A stretch of DNA of 64,000 bases, taken from JAOPZW01 sp963764585 (lineage in GTDB: Bacteria; Actinomycetota; Thermoleophilia; Solirubrobacterales; Solirubrobacteraceae). How positions within the stretch are numbered: position 1 is the stretch's first letter; every line of letters starts with the position of its first letter. Shown here piece by piece: positions 55,541-64,000 of this stretch. The position numbers and the translations under genes were made by a program. The stretch covers positions 124,001 to 188,000 of the forward strand of contig CAVXTB010000008.1 of the NCBI GenBank assembly GCA_963764585.1, written 5' to 3'. The notes under the pieces are model-generated. The model did no database searches. It saw nothing but the letters and a program-made list of their open reading frames with translations, and was not told where the DNA came from.

Positions 55541-56115
55541 CCGACACCCTGCAGCGCGCCGCGCAGCACGAGCAGCTCGTGTTCCTGTGCTCCTTCCAGA
55601 AGGAGGAGTCGGTGATCGTCGACGAGCTGCTGAGCGTCGCGCCGCACGCGCGCGTGGTGACGATCGACACCGGCGTGCTGTTCCCCGAGACGCTGCAGAC
55701 GTGGCGCGCGTTCGAGGAGCGCTTCGGCGTCCAGGTCGACGTCGAGGACGCGACGGGCTCTTGGACCGGACCGGAGAACTGCTGCGGCGACGCCAAGGTC
55801 GCCGCGCTGGAGCGCGCGCTCGCCGGCGCCGACGCATGGATCACCGGTATCCGCCGCGAGCAGGCGGCCACGCGGGCCGGCGCCGAGTTCGTCGAGTGGG
55901 ATGAGAAGCGCTCGATGTGGAAGTACAACCCGCTGGCCGACTGGACCGAGAAGGACCTCTGGCGGCGCATCCACGAGCGCGACCTGCCCTACCACCCGCT
56001 GCACGACCAGGGCTACGCCTCGATCGGCTGCGCGCCCTGCACCCAGCCCGGGAGCGGTCGCGACGGCCGCTGGGCCGGCACCGACAAGGTCGAGTGCGGG
56101 CTGCACGTGGCGTGA
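55528..56115 (+). CDS. cysH: Adenylylsulfate (APS) reductase, thioredoxin-dependent
   Basis: The 195-residue protein has FLCSFQKEESV, the iron-sulfur cysteines in ENCCGD and IGCAPCTQP (so APS rather than PAPS is the expected substrate), and the redox-active Cys in the C-terminal ECGLH. It converts APS to sulfite and AMP. It is shorter than usual at the N-terminus (about 195 against 230-250 residues). GTG start at 55528 inside the end of sir. The next gene overlaps its stop. Confidence 0.92.
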   Translation: MRGLTDTLQRAAQHEQLVFLCSFQKEESVIVDELLSVAPHARVVTIDTGVLFPETLQTWRAFEERFGVQVDVEDATGSWTGPENCCGDAKVAALERALAGADAWITGIRREQAATRAGAEFVEWDEKRSMWKYNPLADWTEKDLWRRIHERDLPYHPLHDQGYASIGCAPCTQPGSGRDGRWAGTDKVECGLHVA

Positions 56116-56996
56116 TCGATCCGCTCGTCATCGTCTTCGGCCTCGGGGTCGGCGTCCTCATCGGGCTGACCGGCATCGGCGGCGGCTCGCTCATGACGCC
56201 GCTGCTCATCCTCTTCGCGGGCGTCCAGCCCGTCGTCGCGATCGGCACGGACCTCGCCTACGGCGCCATCACCAAGACTGTCGGCGGCTGGCGCCACCTG
56301 CGCTCGGGAACGGTCGACCTGGGCGTCTCGAAGTGGCTGGCCGTCGGCTCGGTTCCCGGCTCGATCGCCGGCGTGCTCATCGTCGACGCGCTCCACGACC
56401 GCCACGGCGACGGCTTCGACTCGACGCTGCTGGGGATCGTCGCCGCGGCGCTCTTCATCGTCGCCTTCACGGTGCTCGCCCGCGCGCTGTTCGGCGAGCC
56501 GCGCGAGCGCCACACCGTCCCGCTCACCGCGGGCGCCAAGGCGGGCGCGGTGGCGATCGGGCTCGTGCTCGGCGTCGTGCTGGGCATGACCTCGGTCGGC
56601 TCGGGCGCGCTCGTCGGCCTCGCGCTCATCATGGTCTTCCGCCTCACGCCGCACCGCGTCGTCGGCACCGACGTCTTCCACGCCGCGCTCATGCTGTGGG
56701 CCGCGGGGCTCGCGCACCTCTTCGTCGGCAACGTCGACCTCACGCTGATGGCCAACATCCTCATCGGCTCGCTGCCCGGGGTGTGGCTCGGGACCGCGCT
56801 GCTGCCGCGGGTCTCCGCCGCCGTGCTGCGGCCGACGCTCGGCTGCGTGCTGCTGGGCTCCGCGCTCGGCGTGGTGAGCAAGGCCGGCGTCGACATCCCG
56901 AAGTGGACGATCGTCGCCGTGCCGGCGCTCGTCGGGCTCGTCGCGTGGGCCGTCGTGCGCCTTCGGGCGCGCTCCCCGGAGGTCGTCACGGCATGA
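56112..56996 (+). CDS. TSUP (TauE/SafE)-family membrane transporter
   Basis: The 294-residue membrane protein has about eight helices and the two family repeats with LIGLTGIGGGSLMTPLLI near the N-terminus and GMTSVGSGALVGLALI in the middle. The family moves sulfite, sulfonates or other sulfur anions. Its place between cysH and cysD, with GTGA and ATGA overlaps at its ends, fits sulfate uptake or sulfite export to avoid poisoning. Direction cannot be told. Confidence 0.9.
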   Translation: MIDPLVIVFGLGVGVLIGLTGIGGGSLMTPLLILFAGVQPVVAIGTDLAYGAITKTVGGWRHLRSGTVDLGVSKWLAVGSVPGSIAGVLIVDALHDRHGDGFDSTLLGIVAAALFIVAFTVLARALFGEPRERHTVPLTAGAKAGAVAIGLVLGVVLGMTSVGSGALVGLALIMVFRLTPHRVVGTDVFHAALMLWAAGLAHLFVGNVDLTLMANILIGSLPGVWLGTALLPRVSAAVLRPTLGCVLLGSALGVVSKAGVDIPKWTIVAVPALVGLVAWAVVRLRARSPEVVTA

Positions 56997-57892
56997 AGCT
57001 CACCCACCTGCAGACGCTCGAGGCCGAGGCGATCCACGTCATGCGCGAGGTCGCGGCCGAGCTCGAGCGCCCCGTGCTGCTGTTCAGCGGCGGCAAGGAC
57101 TCGATCGTGCTGCTGCGCCTGGCCGAGAAGGCGTTCCGCCCGGCGCGCTTCCCGTTCCCGCTCATGCACGTCGACACCGGCCACAACTTCCCCGAGGTCA
57201 TCGACTTCCGCGACCGCCGCGTGGCCGAGCTGGGCGAGCGGCTGATCGTGGCCAGCGTGCAGGAGTCGATCGACTCGGGGCGCGTGGTCGAGGAGACGGG
57301 GCCGCGCGCCTCGCGCAACCGCCTGCAGACCACGACGCTGCTCGACGCGATCGCCGAGCACGGCTTCGACGCCGCGTTCGGCGGCGCGCGGCGCGACGAG
57401 GAGCGGGCGCGCGCGAAGGAGCGCATCATGTCGTTCCGCGACGACTTCGGCGGCTGGGATCCCAAGGGGCAGCGCCCCGAGCTGTGGAACCTCTACAACG
57501 GGCGCATCCGCCGCGGCGAGCACGTGCGCGTGTTCCCGCTGTCGAACTGGACCGAGCTCGACGTCTGGCAGTACATCGCCACCGAGGAGCTCGAGGTGCC
57601 GTCGATCTACTTCGCCCACGAGCGCGAGGTCTTCCGCCGCGACGGGATGCTCTACGCGGTCTCGCCGCACGTGCAGCTCATCGATGGCGAGGAGGCGTTC
57701 GCCGAGAGCGTGCGCTACCGCACGGTGGGCGACATGTCGTGCACCGGCGCCGTGCGCTCCACCGCGGTCGCGCTCGACGACGTCGTCGCCGAGATCGCCG
57801 CCACGCAGATCACCGAGCGCGGCGAGACGCGCGCCGACGACAAGGTGAGCGAGGCCGCGATGGAGGACCGCAAGGTTGCTGGCTACTTCTGA
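56993..57892 (+). CDS. cysD: Sulfate adenylyltransferase subunit 2
   Basis: The 299-residue protein is the catalytic subunit of ATP sulfurylase, with the PP-loop LLFSGGKDSIVLLRL (about 29-43), FGGARRDEERARAKERI and FPLSNWTELDVW. With CysN it makes APS from sulfate and ATP. ATG at 56993 overlaps the transporter stop (ATGA). Its 3' end overlaps cysN by 17 bases. Confidence 0.95.
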   Translation: MKLTHLQTLEAEAIHVMREVAAELERPVLLFSGGKDSIVLLRLAEKAFRPARFPFPLMHVDTGHNFPEVIDFRDRRVAELGERLIVASVQESIDSGRVVEETGPRASRNRLQTTTLLDAIAEHGFDAAFGGARRDEERARAKERIMSFRDDFGGWDPKGQRPELWNLYNGRIRRGEHVRVFPLSNWTELDVWQYIATEELEVPSIYFAHEREVFRRDGMLYAVSPHVQLIDGEEAFAESVRYRTVGDMSCTGAVRSTAVALDDVVAEIAATQITERGETRADDKVSEAAMEDRKVAGYF

Positions 57893-59114
57893 TCTGCTGC
57901 GGCTGGCGACCGCCGGCTCGGTCGACGACGGCAAGTCGACGCTGATCGGCCGCCTGCTGCACGACGCCAAGGCGATCCTCGCCGACCAGCTCGACGACCT
58001 GCGCGGGCGCGACGGCGAGCTCGACCTCGCGCGGCTGACCGACGGCCTGCGCGCCGAGCGCGAGCAGGGCATCACGATCGACGTCGCCTACCGCTACTTC
58101 GCCACCGCGCGGCGCACGTTCATCCTGGCCGACACCCCCGGCCACGTGCAGTACACGCGCAACATGGTCACCGGCGCGTCGACGGCCGACCTGGCGATCG
58201 TCCTCGTCGACGCCCGCACCGGCGTGGTCGAGCAGACGCGCCGCCACGCCTTCCTCGCCTCGCTGCTCGGCATCCCGCACCTCGTCGTCGCGGTCAACAA
58301 GATGGACCTCGTCGACTGGTCCGAGGACGTCTTCGACGCCGTCGTGCGCGACGTCTGCGCCTTCCGCGAGCAGCTGCCGTCGGTCCGCGACATCGCCTAC
58401 GTGCCGCTGAGCGCACTGCGCGGCGACAACGTCGTCGAGCGCTCCGACGCGATGCCGTGGTACGGCGGCCTGCCGCTGCTCGAGCACCTCGAGACCGTCG
58501 CGATCGAGGCCGACCGCAACCTCGACGAGCTGCGCTTCCCCGTGCAGTACGTCATCCGCGACGGCGAGAGCGACTACCGCGGGTACGCCGGCCAGGTCGG
58601 GGGCGGCGTGCTGCGCCCGGGCGACGAGGTGCTCGTGCTCCCCTCCGAGCGCGTGACGACCGTCGCGTCGGTCGACACCTTCGATGGGCCCCTCGACGCC
58701 GCGTTCCCGCCGATGAGCGTCACCGTCCGCCTTGCCGACGAGCTCGACGTCTCGCGCGGCGACCTCATCTGCCGCCCCTCCGATCGCCCGGCCCTGGCCC
58801 GCGACCTGGTCGCCGACGTCTGCTGGATGGCCGACGCGCCGCTGCGCCCCGGCGGGCGCTACGCGATCAAGCACGCGACCCACACCGCGCGCGCGATCGT
58901 CGACGCGCTCGACGACCGCGTCGAGCTCAGCGCCCTGCAGCGCGAGCCCGCGCCCACCGAGCTCGCCCTGAACGACATCGGCCGCGTGCGCCTGCGGACC
59001 TCCAAGCCGCTGGCCTTCGACCCCTACGCGCGCAACCGCGCCACCGGCTCGTTCATCCTCATCGACGAGGCGACGAACGACACGGTGGGCGCGGGGATGA
59101 TCGTCGCGGAGTAG
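57876..59114 (+). CDS. cysN: Sulfate adenylyltransferase subunit 1 (GTPase)
   Basis: The 412-residue protein is an EF-Tu-like GTPase with GSVDDGKSTLIGRLLHD, EQGITIDVAYRYF, DTPGHVQYTRNM and NKMDLVDW (G1-G4). GTP hydrolysis drives APS formation by CysD. There is no C-terminal APS-kinase (CysC) domain, in agreement with direct APS reduction by CysH. TTG start at 57876 within the end of cysD. Last gene of the operon. Confidence 0.95.
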   Translation: MLATSDLLRLATAGSVDDGKSTLIGRLLHDAKAILADQLDDLRGRDGELDLARLTDGLRAEREQGITIDVAYRYFATARRTFILADTPGHVQYTRNMVTGASTADLAIVLVDARTGVVEQTRRHAFLASLLGIPHLVVAVNKMDLVDWSEDVFDAVVRDVCAFREQLPSVRDIAYVPLSALRGDNVVERSDAMPWYGGLPLLEHLETVAIEADRNLDELRFPVQYVIRDGESDYRGYAGQVGGGVLRPGDEVLVLPSERVTTVASVDTFDGPLDAAFPPMSVTVRLADELDVSRGDLICRPSDRPALARDLVADVCWMADAPLRPGGRYAIKHATHTARAIVDALDDRVELSALQREPAPTELALNDIGRVRLRTSKPLAFDPYARNRATGSFILIDEATNDTVGAGMIVAE

Positions 59115-59150
59115 CGGAACGGGCTCGCGTGGCCCGCGTCCCATCCGAGG

Positions 59151-59366
59151 TCAAGCAGCCTGGATGGTGCCGGCGGCGGCGACTGGTTCGGGGAGCGCCT
59201 GTCCGATGCTCGACATCTCCTCGACGTAAGCGTCCACGGCCTCCTTGATGCGGGATGCGGCTTCGTCGCGTGTGGTACCGAGTGCGATGACGCCGGGCAG
59301 GTCGGGCAGGTAGGCACCCCACCCACCGTCTTCCGCGCGTTCGAAGATGACCAGGTACTCGCTCAA
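59151..59366 (-). CDS. hicB: HicB-type antitoxin
   Basis: The 71-residue protein has the HicB fold start YLVIFERAEDGGWGAYLPDLPGV and GTTRDEAASRIKEAVDAYVE. It lacks the C-terminal DNA-binding extension, as in the short HicB group. TTG start at 59366 overlaps the stop of a hicA remnant (TTGA). It may be an orphan antitoxin. Confidence 0.82.
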   Translation of the reverse strand: MSEYLVIFERAEDGGWGAYLPDLPGVIALGTTRDEAASRIKEAVDAYVEEMSSIGQALPEPVAAAGTIQAA

Positions 59367-59434
59367 CCTAGGGCCTCCAGAGCGCTTGCTCTGCGAATGC
59401 TAGCCAGCGTGCCCGTGGGGACGGTACGGTCGGC
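59363..59434 (-). pseudogene. hicA: C-terminal remnant of hicA toxin
   Basis: The minus strand before hicB reads DRTVPTGTLASIRRASALEALG and then stops. TVPTGTLxSIxRxxxLE is the C-terminal pattern of HicA toxins. The N-terminal part with the catalytic His (GSHRQF) is absent in all frames upstream. Gene order and the TTGA overlap are those of an intact hicAB pair. Confidence 0.55.
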
Positions 59435-59566
59435 CGCGGACGCGGAGTGGGCGCACTAGCCTCGCGCCGCCGACGCGGTGTAGGGTCGCGGGCAAGCGAA
59501 GGCGCGAGCCCCCGAATCTGGCCCGCGCCGGTACGTTCACATCATCGGAGGGAGGTAGGGACCAGC

Positions 59567-61279
59567 ATGCGCAAGGTCCTCTGCTGCGCTGGCGCGATCG
59601 CCGGCGCGGCTCTTGCCGTGGGTGCGTCCGCGGCCATGGCCGACGACTACGTCGTCGTCTACAAGCAGGACGCCAGCACCGCGGCCGCCCATCAGGCGAT
59701 CCGCGACGCCGGCGGCACGATCGTCACCGAGAACACCGACGTCGGCGTGGCGACGGTCAGCTCGAGCGATCCGGGCTTCGTCACGAAGGCCGACGGCGAG
59801 GCCGCGCTCGAGGGCGCGGCGCGCAACCAGACCATCGGGCACGTGCCCGGCGCGTCGAACAAGCCGTCGTGGCGCGACGTCGAGCGCGAGAAGGGCAACT
59901 CCCACGGCAACGGCCCGCGGCCACGCCCGGTCAAGGGCGATCCGCTGTCCGGGATGCAGTGGGACATGCAGCTCATCGGCGCGACGCCGACGGGCTCCTA
60001 CGCCCACGACCAGGGCAGCCGCGCGGTCCGCGTCGGGGTCATGGACACCGGCGTCGACGGCGACCATCCGGACATCGCGCCGAACTTCGATCGGTTCCTG
60101 AGCCGCAACTTCACGCGTGACAACTCGGAGCCCGGCGTCGACGACGGGCCCTGCGAGCACTCGAACTGCATCGATCCCAACGACGAGGACGACGACGGCC
60201 ACGGCACGCACGTGGCCAGCACGATCGGCTCGCCGCTCAACGGGATCGGCGTCGGCGGCGTCGCGCCGAAGGTCGACATCGTCAACATCCGCTCCGGCCA
60301 GGACAGCGGGTTCTTCTTCCTGCAGCCGACGGTCGACGCGCTGACCTACGCCGGCAAGGTCGGCATCGACGTGGTCAACATGTCCTTCTACATCGATCCG
60401 TGGCTGTTCAACTGCACGAGCAACCCGGCCGATTCGCCGGAGCAGCAGGCCCAGCAGCGGATGATCATCGAGGCCACGACGCGCGCGGTGAACTTCGCGC
60501 ACCGCCACGGGGTGACGCTGATCGCCGCCGCGGGCAACGATTCGAAGGACCTCGGCAACCCGCTGTCCGACGACACGAGCCCCGACTTCCCGCCGGAAAC
60601 GGCGTACGAGCGGACGATCGACAACGCCACGTGCCTGAGCATGCCGTCGGAGGCCCCGAACGTGCTCGACGTCTCGTCGGTCGGGCCGATCAACACCGCG
60701 TCGTCGCCGTACCCGCGCAAGGCGTACTACTCCAACTACGGCACGGAGCAGATCGTCGTGTCGGCGCCAGGCGGCGATCGCCGCGAGTTCTTCAACACGC
60801 CGCAGTACAACGCCCCGGAGACCCGCATCCTCGCCGCCTACCCGCTCAACGTGGCGCAGGCGTGCGGGGAGGTCGACGCCAGCGGCGTGCCCAACGGCGC
60901 GACCAACTGCAATCTCAACCCGGACGACCACGTGCGCTTCCCGCCGCTCGTGCGCGACTGCGCCCACGGCAAGTGCGGGCTGTACCAGTGGATCCAGGGC
61001 ACGTCGATGGCGTCACCGCACGCGGTCGGCGTCGCGGCGCTCATCGTGTCGGAGATCGGTAGGCGCGACTTCTTCCGCGGCGGCGTGACGGCCGATCCCG
61101 ACAAGGTCGAGCGCCTGCTGCGCAAGACCGCGACGGACACGCCGTGCCCGGCGCAGGAGCCGTTCCATTACCCGGACCTTCCCACGGACTTCGACGCGAC
61201 CTGCACGGGCACGCCGGCGTTCAACGGGTTCTACGGCGACGGCATCGTCAACGCGTTGGCGGCGTCGAAGGTGGGTTAG
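59567..61279 (+). CDS. Secreted subtilisin-like serine protease (S8)
   Basis: The 570-residue precursor has a signal peptide (about 1-25), an inhibitor-I9-like propeptide (DDYVVVYKQDASTAA to about 105) and an S8 catalytic domain with Asp160 in VGVMDTGVDG, His212 in GHGTHVAS and Ser480 in GTSMASPHA. All three are present, so it should be active outside the cell. An Asp-rich NDEDDDGHG precedes the His. ATG at 59567 follows GGAGGGAGG. The upstream gap holds no other gene. Confidence 0.92.
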   Translation: MRKVLCCAGAIAGAALAVGASAAMADDYVVVYKQDASTAAAHQAIRDAGGTIVTENTDVGVATVSSSDPGFVTKADGEAALEGAARNQTIGHVPGASNKPSWRDVEREKGNSHGNGPRPRPVKGDPLSGMQWDMQLIGATPTGSYAHDQGSRAVRVGVMDTGVDGDHPDIAPNFDRFLSRNFTRDNSEPGVDDGPCEHSNCIDPNDEDDDGHGTHVASTIGSPLNGIGVGGVAPKVDIVNIRSGQDSGFFFLQPTVDALTYAGKVGIDVVNMSFYIDPWLFNCTSNPADSPEQQAQQRMIIEATTRAVNFAHRHGVTLIAAAGNDSKDLGNPLSDDTSPDFPPETAYERTIDNATCLSMPSEAPNVLDVSSVGPINTASSPYPRKAYYSNYGTEQIVVSAPGGDRREFFNTPQYNAPETRILAAYPLNVAQACGEVDASGVPNGATNCNLNPDDHVRFPPLVRDCAHGKCGLYQWIQGTSMASPHAVGVAALIVSEIGRRDFFRGGVTADPDKVERLLRKTATDTPCPAQEPFHYPDLPTDFDATCTGTPAFNGFYGDGIVNALAASKVG

Positions 61280-61282
61280 CCG

Positions 61283-62191
61283 CTGGTAGCGAAGGGAGCG
61301 ATCGTCTGCGCGGTGCTGGCCCTGGCCGGCTGCGGTGGCGGCGGCGCGAAGCACGCGCCGCCGCCGCGACCGCGCGCGGCCGTGACAGGGAGCGATCCCT
61401 GCGCGGCCGCGCCGCACGCCGGCGACCTGAGCCTGCGCGTGCTTGCCGGCACGCCCGCGGTGAACGTGCACGTCCCCGACGGGCTGCTCGCGGGCGACCG
61501 GGCGCCGCTCGTCCTCGGGCTGCACGGCGCCGGCCAGGACGCGCGCGGGTTCGAGGCCGAGAGCAACCTGTCGAACGTCGCCGACGAGCACCGCTTCGTC
61601 GTCGCCTACCCGCAGTCGTGGCGCCCGCGGGGCTTCTGGGAGTACCCCGAGCCCGACAACCCGCGCAGCGGGCTGCGCCTGCTGCGCGCGACGATCGCGG
61701 CGGTGCAGCGCCGGCTATGCGTCGACCCCGGCCGCGTGCTCGTGACCGGCATCTCCTCGGGCGGGCGGATGACCTACTCGGCGGGCTGCGAGCTGGCCGA
61801 CGTCGTCCTCGCCATCGCGCCGGTCTCGGGCGGGACGCGCGAGCTGCCGCCGTGCCGTCCGGCGCGCCCGATCTCGATCCTCGACACGCACGGGACCTCC
61901 GATCAGATCGTCTCCTACCGCGGCCGCGGCCCGGGGCACGACGGCCGCGTGCGCGACGTCATGGCCGCGTGGGCGCGGCGCGAGGGCTGCGGCGCCTCGC
62001 CGCGCGCCCGCCGGATCGACCGTTTCGTCGTGCGCCTCGAGTGGCCGGGCTGCCGCGCCGGCGTGCGCGTGGCGCACGTGCGCGTCGAGGGCGGCCGCCA
62101 CGCCTGGCCGCCGCTCGGCGGCCCGGCGGGCATCGGGATCGACGGCGCCGAGGAGATCTGGCGCTTCTTCGCGGCGCTCCCGAGCCGCTAG
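61283..62191 (+). CDS. PHB-depolymerase/LpqC-like esterase lipoprotein
   Basis: The protein has a lipobox (ALAGC) and an esterase fold: LVLGLHGAGQDARGF, nucleophile elbow GISSGG, Asp in LDTHGTSDQIV and a late His in GGRHAWPP. It resembles poly(3-hydroxybutyrate) depolymerase / feruloyl esterase-like LpqC proteins. GTG at 61313 leaves only six residues before the lipid Cys, too few for a signal peptide; CTG at 61283, four bases after the protease stop, gives VAKGAIVCAVLALAGC and is more likely. Start uncertain, function family-level. Confidence 0.8.
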   Translation: MVAKGAIVCAVLALAGCGGGGAKHAPPPRPRAAVTGSDPCAAAPHAGDLSLRVLAGTPAVNVHVPDGLLAGDRAPLVLGLHGAGQDARGFEAESNLSNVADEHRFVVAYPQSWRPRGFWEYPEPDNPRSGLRLLRATIAAVQRRLCVDPGRVLVTGISSGGRMTYSAGCELADVVLAIAPVSGGTRELPPCRPARPISILDTHGTSDQIVSYRGRGPGHDGRVRDVMAAWARREGCGASPRARRIDRFVVRLEWPGCRAGVRVAHVRVEGGRHAWPPLGGPAGIGIDGAEEIWRFFAALPSR

Positions 62192-62284
62192 CCCTCCCTG
62201 GTCCGCGCGCGCCCGGTCAGGGACAACCCCTAGGGGCCATTCCCAATGGTGCGAAGCGGCCGTGGCGACGATCCTGATCTCACC

Positions 62285-63436
62285 ATGACCGACGAGACCA
62301 CGCCCAACGAGAACGCCCCCACTCAGGCCGGCGGCGGCCGCGAGGATCCCCACCACGAGCCGCCGCAGGCTCAGGAGCCGACCGCCGAGCAGCCGACCAC
62401 CGCGCAGCCCGGCCCCCGCCGCCTCTACCGCTCGCGCGGCGACCGCGTCATCGGCGGCGTCTGCGGCGGGATCGCCAAGTACTTCGGCATCGACCCCGTG
62501 ATCGTGCGCATCGTGGCCGTCGCCCTGATCTTCCTCGGCGGCACCGGCCTGATCGCCTACATCGCCGGCCTGCTGCTCATCCCCAACGAGGGCGAGGGCG
62601 GCGGCCCCGCCGAGGGCCCTCGCCGCAGCATGGTCGTCGCGGGCGCGATCCTGCTCGTGATCGCGATCGGGGTGGCGCTGCCCTTTCGCGGTGGCTGGTG
62701 GGGCGATTGGTCGCTCGTGCCACTCGGGCTCGTCGCCATTGCGGGCCTCGTCGTCTGGCGGCTGGCTTCCGGTCAACGACCTGAAGGTGACGCGCGCGCG
62801 GTCCTGCGCGCGATGGGACTCGGCGTCGTGCTCCTCGTGGTCTGCCTCTGCCTCGCGCTCGGCGCGGCCTGGGCCGCCGCCGCCGGCGGCAACGGCGTCG
62901 TCGCGGGGATCGTGATCGCCTGCGGCGTGGCCCTGATCGCCGGCGCCTTCATGGGCTCGCAGGCGCGCTGGATGATCCTGCCCGCGCTCGCGGTCGCGCT
63001 GCCGGCCGGCGTCGTCTCGGCCGCAGACCTCGACGTCAAGGGCGGCTACGGGGACAAGACCTACCGCCCCGCCAGCAACGAGACCGTCCGCGACTCCTAC
63101 CGCCTGGGCGCCGGCAAGCTCGTGGTCGACCTGCGCGGCGCGCACCTGACCGCGGGCGATCACCGCATCAAGCTCCGCGTCGGCGTCGGCGAGGCGGACC
63201 TGGTCGTGCCGCGTGACGTCTGCGTGTCGACCAACAGCCATCTCGGCATCGGCGGCTGGGAGATCTTCAATCGCGACGGCGGCGGCGTCGATGTCGACCG
63301 CCAGGACGACCGCAGCGCGCCCGAGGGGACGCCGCACGTGATCGTCGACGCGAACGTCGGCATGGGCGCGTTCACCGTCCATCACAACGACGACGAGGGC
63401 TTCAACGGCAGCGCGGGCAACAAGGCATGCGCATGA
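62285..63436 (+). CDS. PspC-domain membrane protein with LiaF-like C-terminal domain
   Basis: The 383-residue protein has a disordered Pro/Gln/Glu-rich N-terminus (about 1-45), a PspC domain (RVIGGVCGGIAKYFGIDPVI with two helices), further membrane helices (to about 255) and a C-terminal beta domain (about 270-370) rich in Gly and Asp that resembles the LiaF/DUF2154 adhesin-like domain. Such proteins take part in envelope-stress sensing. ATG at 62285. It overlaps the next small gene (ATGA). Confidence 0.87.
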   Translation: MTDETTPNENAPTQAGGGREDPHHEPPQAQEPTAEQPTTAQPGPRRLYRSRGDRVIGGVCGGIAKYFGIDPVIVRIVAVALIFLGGTGLIAYIAGLLLIPNEGEGGGPAEGPRRSMVVAGAILLVIAIGVALPFRGGWWGDWSLVPLGLVAIAGLVVWRLASGQRPEGDARAVLRAMGLGVVLLVVCLCLALGAAWAAAAGGNGVVAGIVIACGVALIAGAFMGSQARWMILPALAVALPAGVVSAADLDVKGGYGDKTYRPASNETVRDSYRLGAGKLVVDLRGAHLTAGDHRIKLRVGVGEADLVVPRDVCVSTNSHLGIGGWEIFNRDGGGVDVDRQDDRSAPEGTPHVIVDANVGMGAFTVHHNDDEGFNGSAGNKACA

Positions 63437-63612
63437 ACCGCCGTCCCGACCTCCCCCCGTTCGTCGCCGGCTTCGGGCTCGTCGTCTTCGGCGCCGTGCT
63501 GCTGGCCGACGCGCTCGACGCGATCCACCTGAGCTTCGGCGCGCTCGTCCCGCTCGCGCTCTTCCTCGTCGGCGACGTGCTGCTGGCGCAGGGCCTCTCG
63601 CGCCGTGAGTGA
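63433..63612 (+). CDS. Small two-helix membrane protein
   Basis: The 59-residue product is almost wholly two hydrophobic segments (PFVAGFGLVVFGAVLLADAL and FGALVPLALFLVGDVLLA), like the short helical units found next to PspC proteins. ATG at 63433 in an ATGA overlap is preferred to ATG 63427, since AAGG lies 8 bases before it. Confidence 0.7.
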   Translation: MNRRPDLPPFVAGFGLVVFGAVLLADALDAIHLSFGALVPLALFLVGDVLLAQGLSRRE

Positions 63613-63645
63613 CGGCCGCAGCGGGCTGGCATGATCGCAGGCGAC

Positions 63646-64000
63646 ATGGGCATCGACCCGACCGCCGCAGCCCCGCCGCGCGAGCCGCTGCGCCGCGACC
63701 GCTCGCGCGGCGTGATCGCCGGCGTCTGCGCGGGGCTCGCCCGCCACCTGCGCATCGACCCGATCATCGTGCGCATCGCGTTCGTCGCGGCGGCGACCGC
63801 CGGCGGCGTCGGGCTCGTGCTCTACGTCATGGCGTGGCTGGTCATCCCCGACGAGGGCGGCGACGCCAAGCCGGCCCGGCGCCTGCGCCACGGCCGCGCC
63901 GCGGTCGAGGTCGGCCTCGGGATGGGCTGCGTGGTCCTGAGCCTGCTGCTCACCGCGCGCGCCCTCGGGTTCTGGTTCTCCGACGGCGTCGTGTGGCCGA
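63646..64000 (+). CDS. PspC-domain protein, probably sensor kinase, cut by the window end
   Basis: The visible 118 residues have a PspC domain (GVIAGVCAGLARHLRIDPII, then VGLVLYVMAWLVIP) and the start of another membrane helix. PspC domains at the N-terminus of actinobacterial histidine kinases look like this, but the kinase part would be outside the window. ATG at 63631 is an in-frame alternative start. Confidence 0.7.
   Translation, partial: MGIDPTAAAPPREPLRRDRSRGVIAGVCAGLARHLRIDPIIVRIAFVAAATAGGVGLVLYVMAWLVIPDEGGDAKPARRLRHGRAAVEVGLGMGCVVLSLLLTARALGFWFSDGVVWP

Overview
The window comes from a high-GC (roughly 70%) Gram-positive-type actinobacterium. Gene content points to the Thermoleophilia/Solirubrobacterales (Conexibacter- or Patulibacter-like). 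The pointers are Ser/Thr kinases mixed with FHA proteins, exported proteins ending in a VRGTxW...DRCDGTLT module, PspC-type membrane proteins and an acyl-CoA carboxylase epsilon subunit. This placement is inference from gene content, not from a marker gene. No rRNA, tRNA, CRISPR array, transposase or prophage gene was seen.

Layout. 0.2-5.3 kb (+): five translationally coupled genes, from an alpha/beta hydrolase with a Cys nucleophile motif through three uncharacterised proteins to a DyP-type haem peroxidase. 5.3-14.4 kb (-): double cupredoxin, CHASE2-adenylate cyclase, DUF3307 membrane protein, stand-alone FecR-like exported protein, secreted-repeat lipoprotein, a broken receptor kinase, a broken FHA-HTH gene and a membrane pseudo-protease with two FHA domains. 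14.6-17.9 kb (+): Sll1717-type P-loop ATPase, tail-anchored FHA protein, dienelactone hydrolase. 17.9-33.9 kb (-): LtrA, FHA protein, small exported protein, TSP3-like secreted protein, receptor kinase, five large exported proteins with a shared C-terminal module, a second DUF3307 protein, Uma2-type protein and vapBC. 34-38.4 kb: kinase-GAF protein, PIN-toxin remnant, cupin, propionyl-CoA carboxylase beta subunit and an ArsR/SRPBCC pair. 38.5-52.2 kb: large secreted protein, PhoD phosphatase, LysE exporter, two ECF42-type sigma factors each with a DGPF/YCII partner, ornithine cyclodeaminase-like enzyme, AccE, a choice-of-anchor A protein and a lipoprotein beta-propeller. 52.2-59.1 kb: PLP decarboxylase, then an assimilatory sulfate-reduction operon (sir, cysH, tauE-like, cysD, cysN). 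59.1-64 kb: hicB with a hicA remnant, subtilisin, PHB-depolymerase-like lipoprotein and PspC proteins that run off the end.

How the genes work together. Three Ser/Thr kinases and five FHA domains in four proteins (two of them in the pseudo-protease) suggest a membrane phosphosignalling neighbourhood. It is interleaved with an expanded family of exported proteins whose last ~200 residues are alike while their N-terminal halves differ. In both places where a DUF3307 gene occurs it lies next to a gene of this family on the same strand; that recurring pair is the best candidate here for an undescribed system. The cys operon makes APS (CysDN), reduces it directly (CysH) and takes sulfite to sulfide (Sir).

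Caution on the sequence. At least fifteen frame breaks are visible, most explained by one extra base in a 2-4 base homopolymer. They fall almost only in the signalling and exported-protein genes. They may be sequencing error, recent decay or switching; the sequence alone cannot decide.
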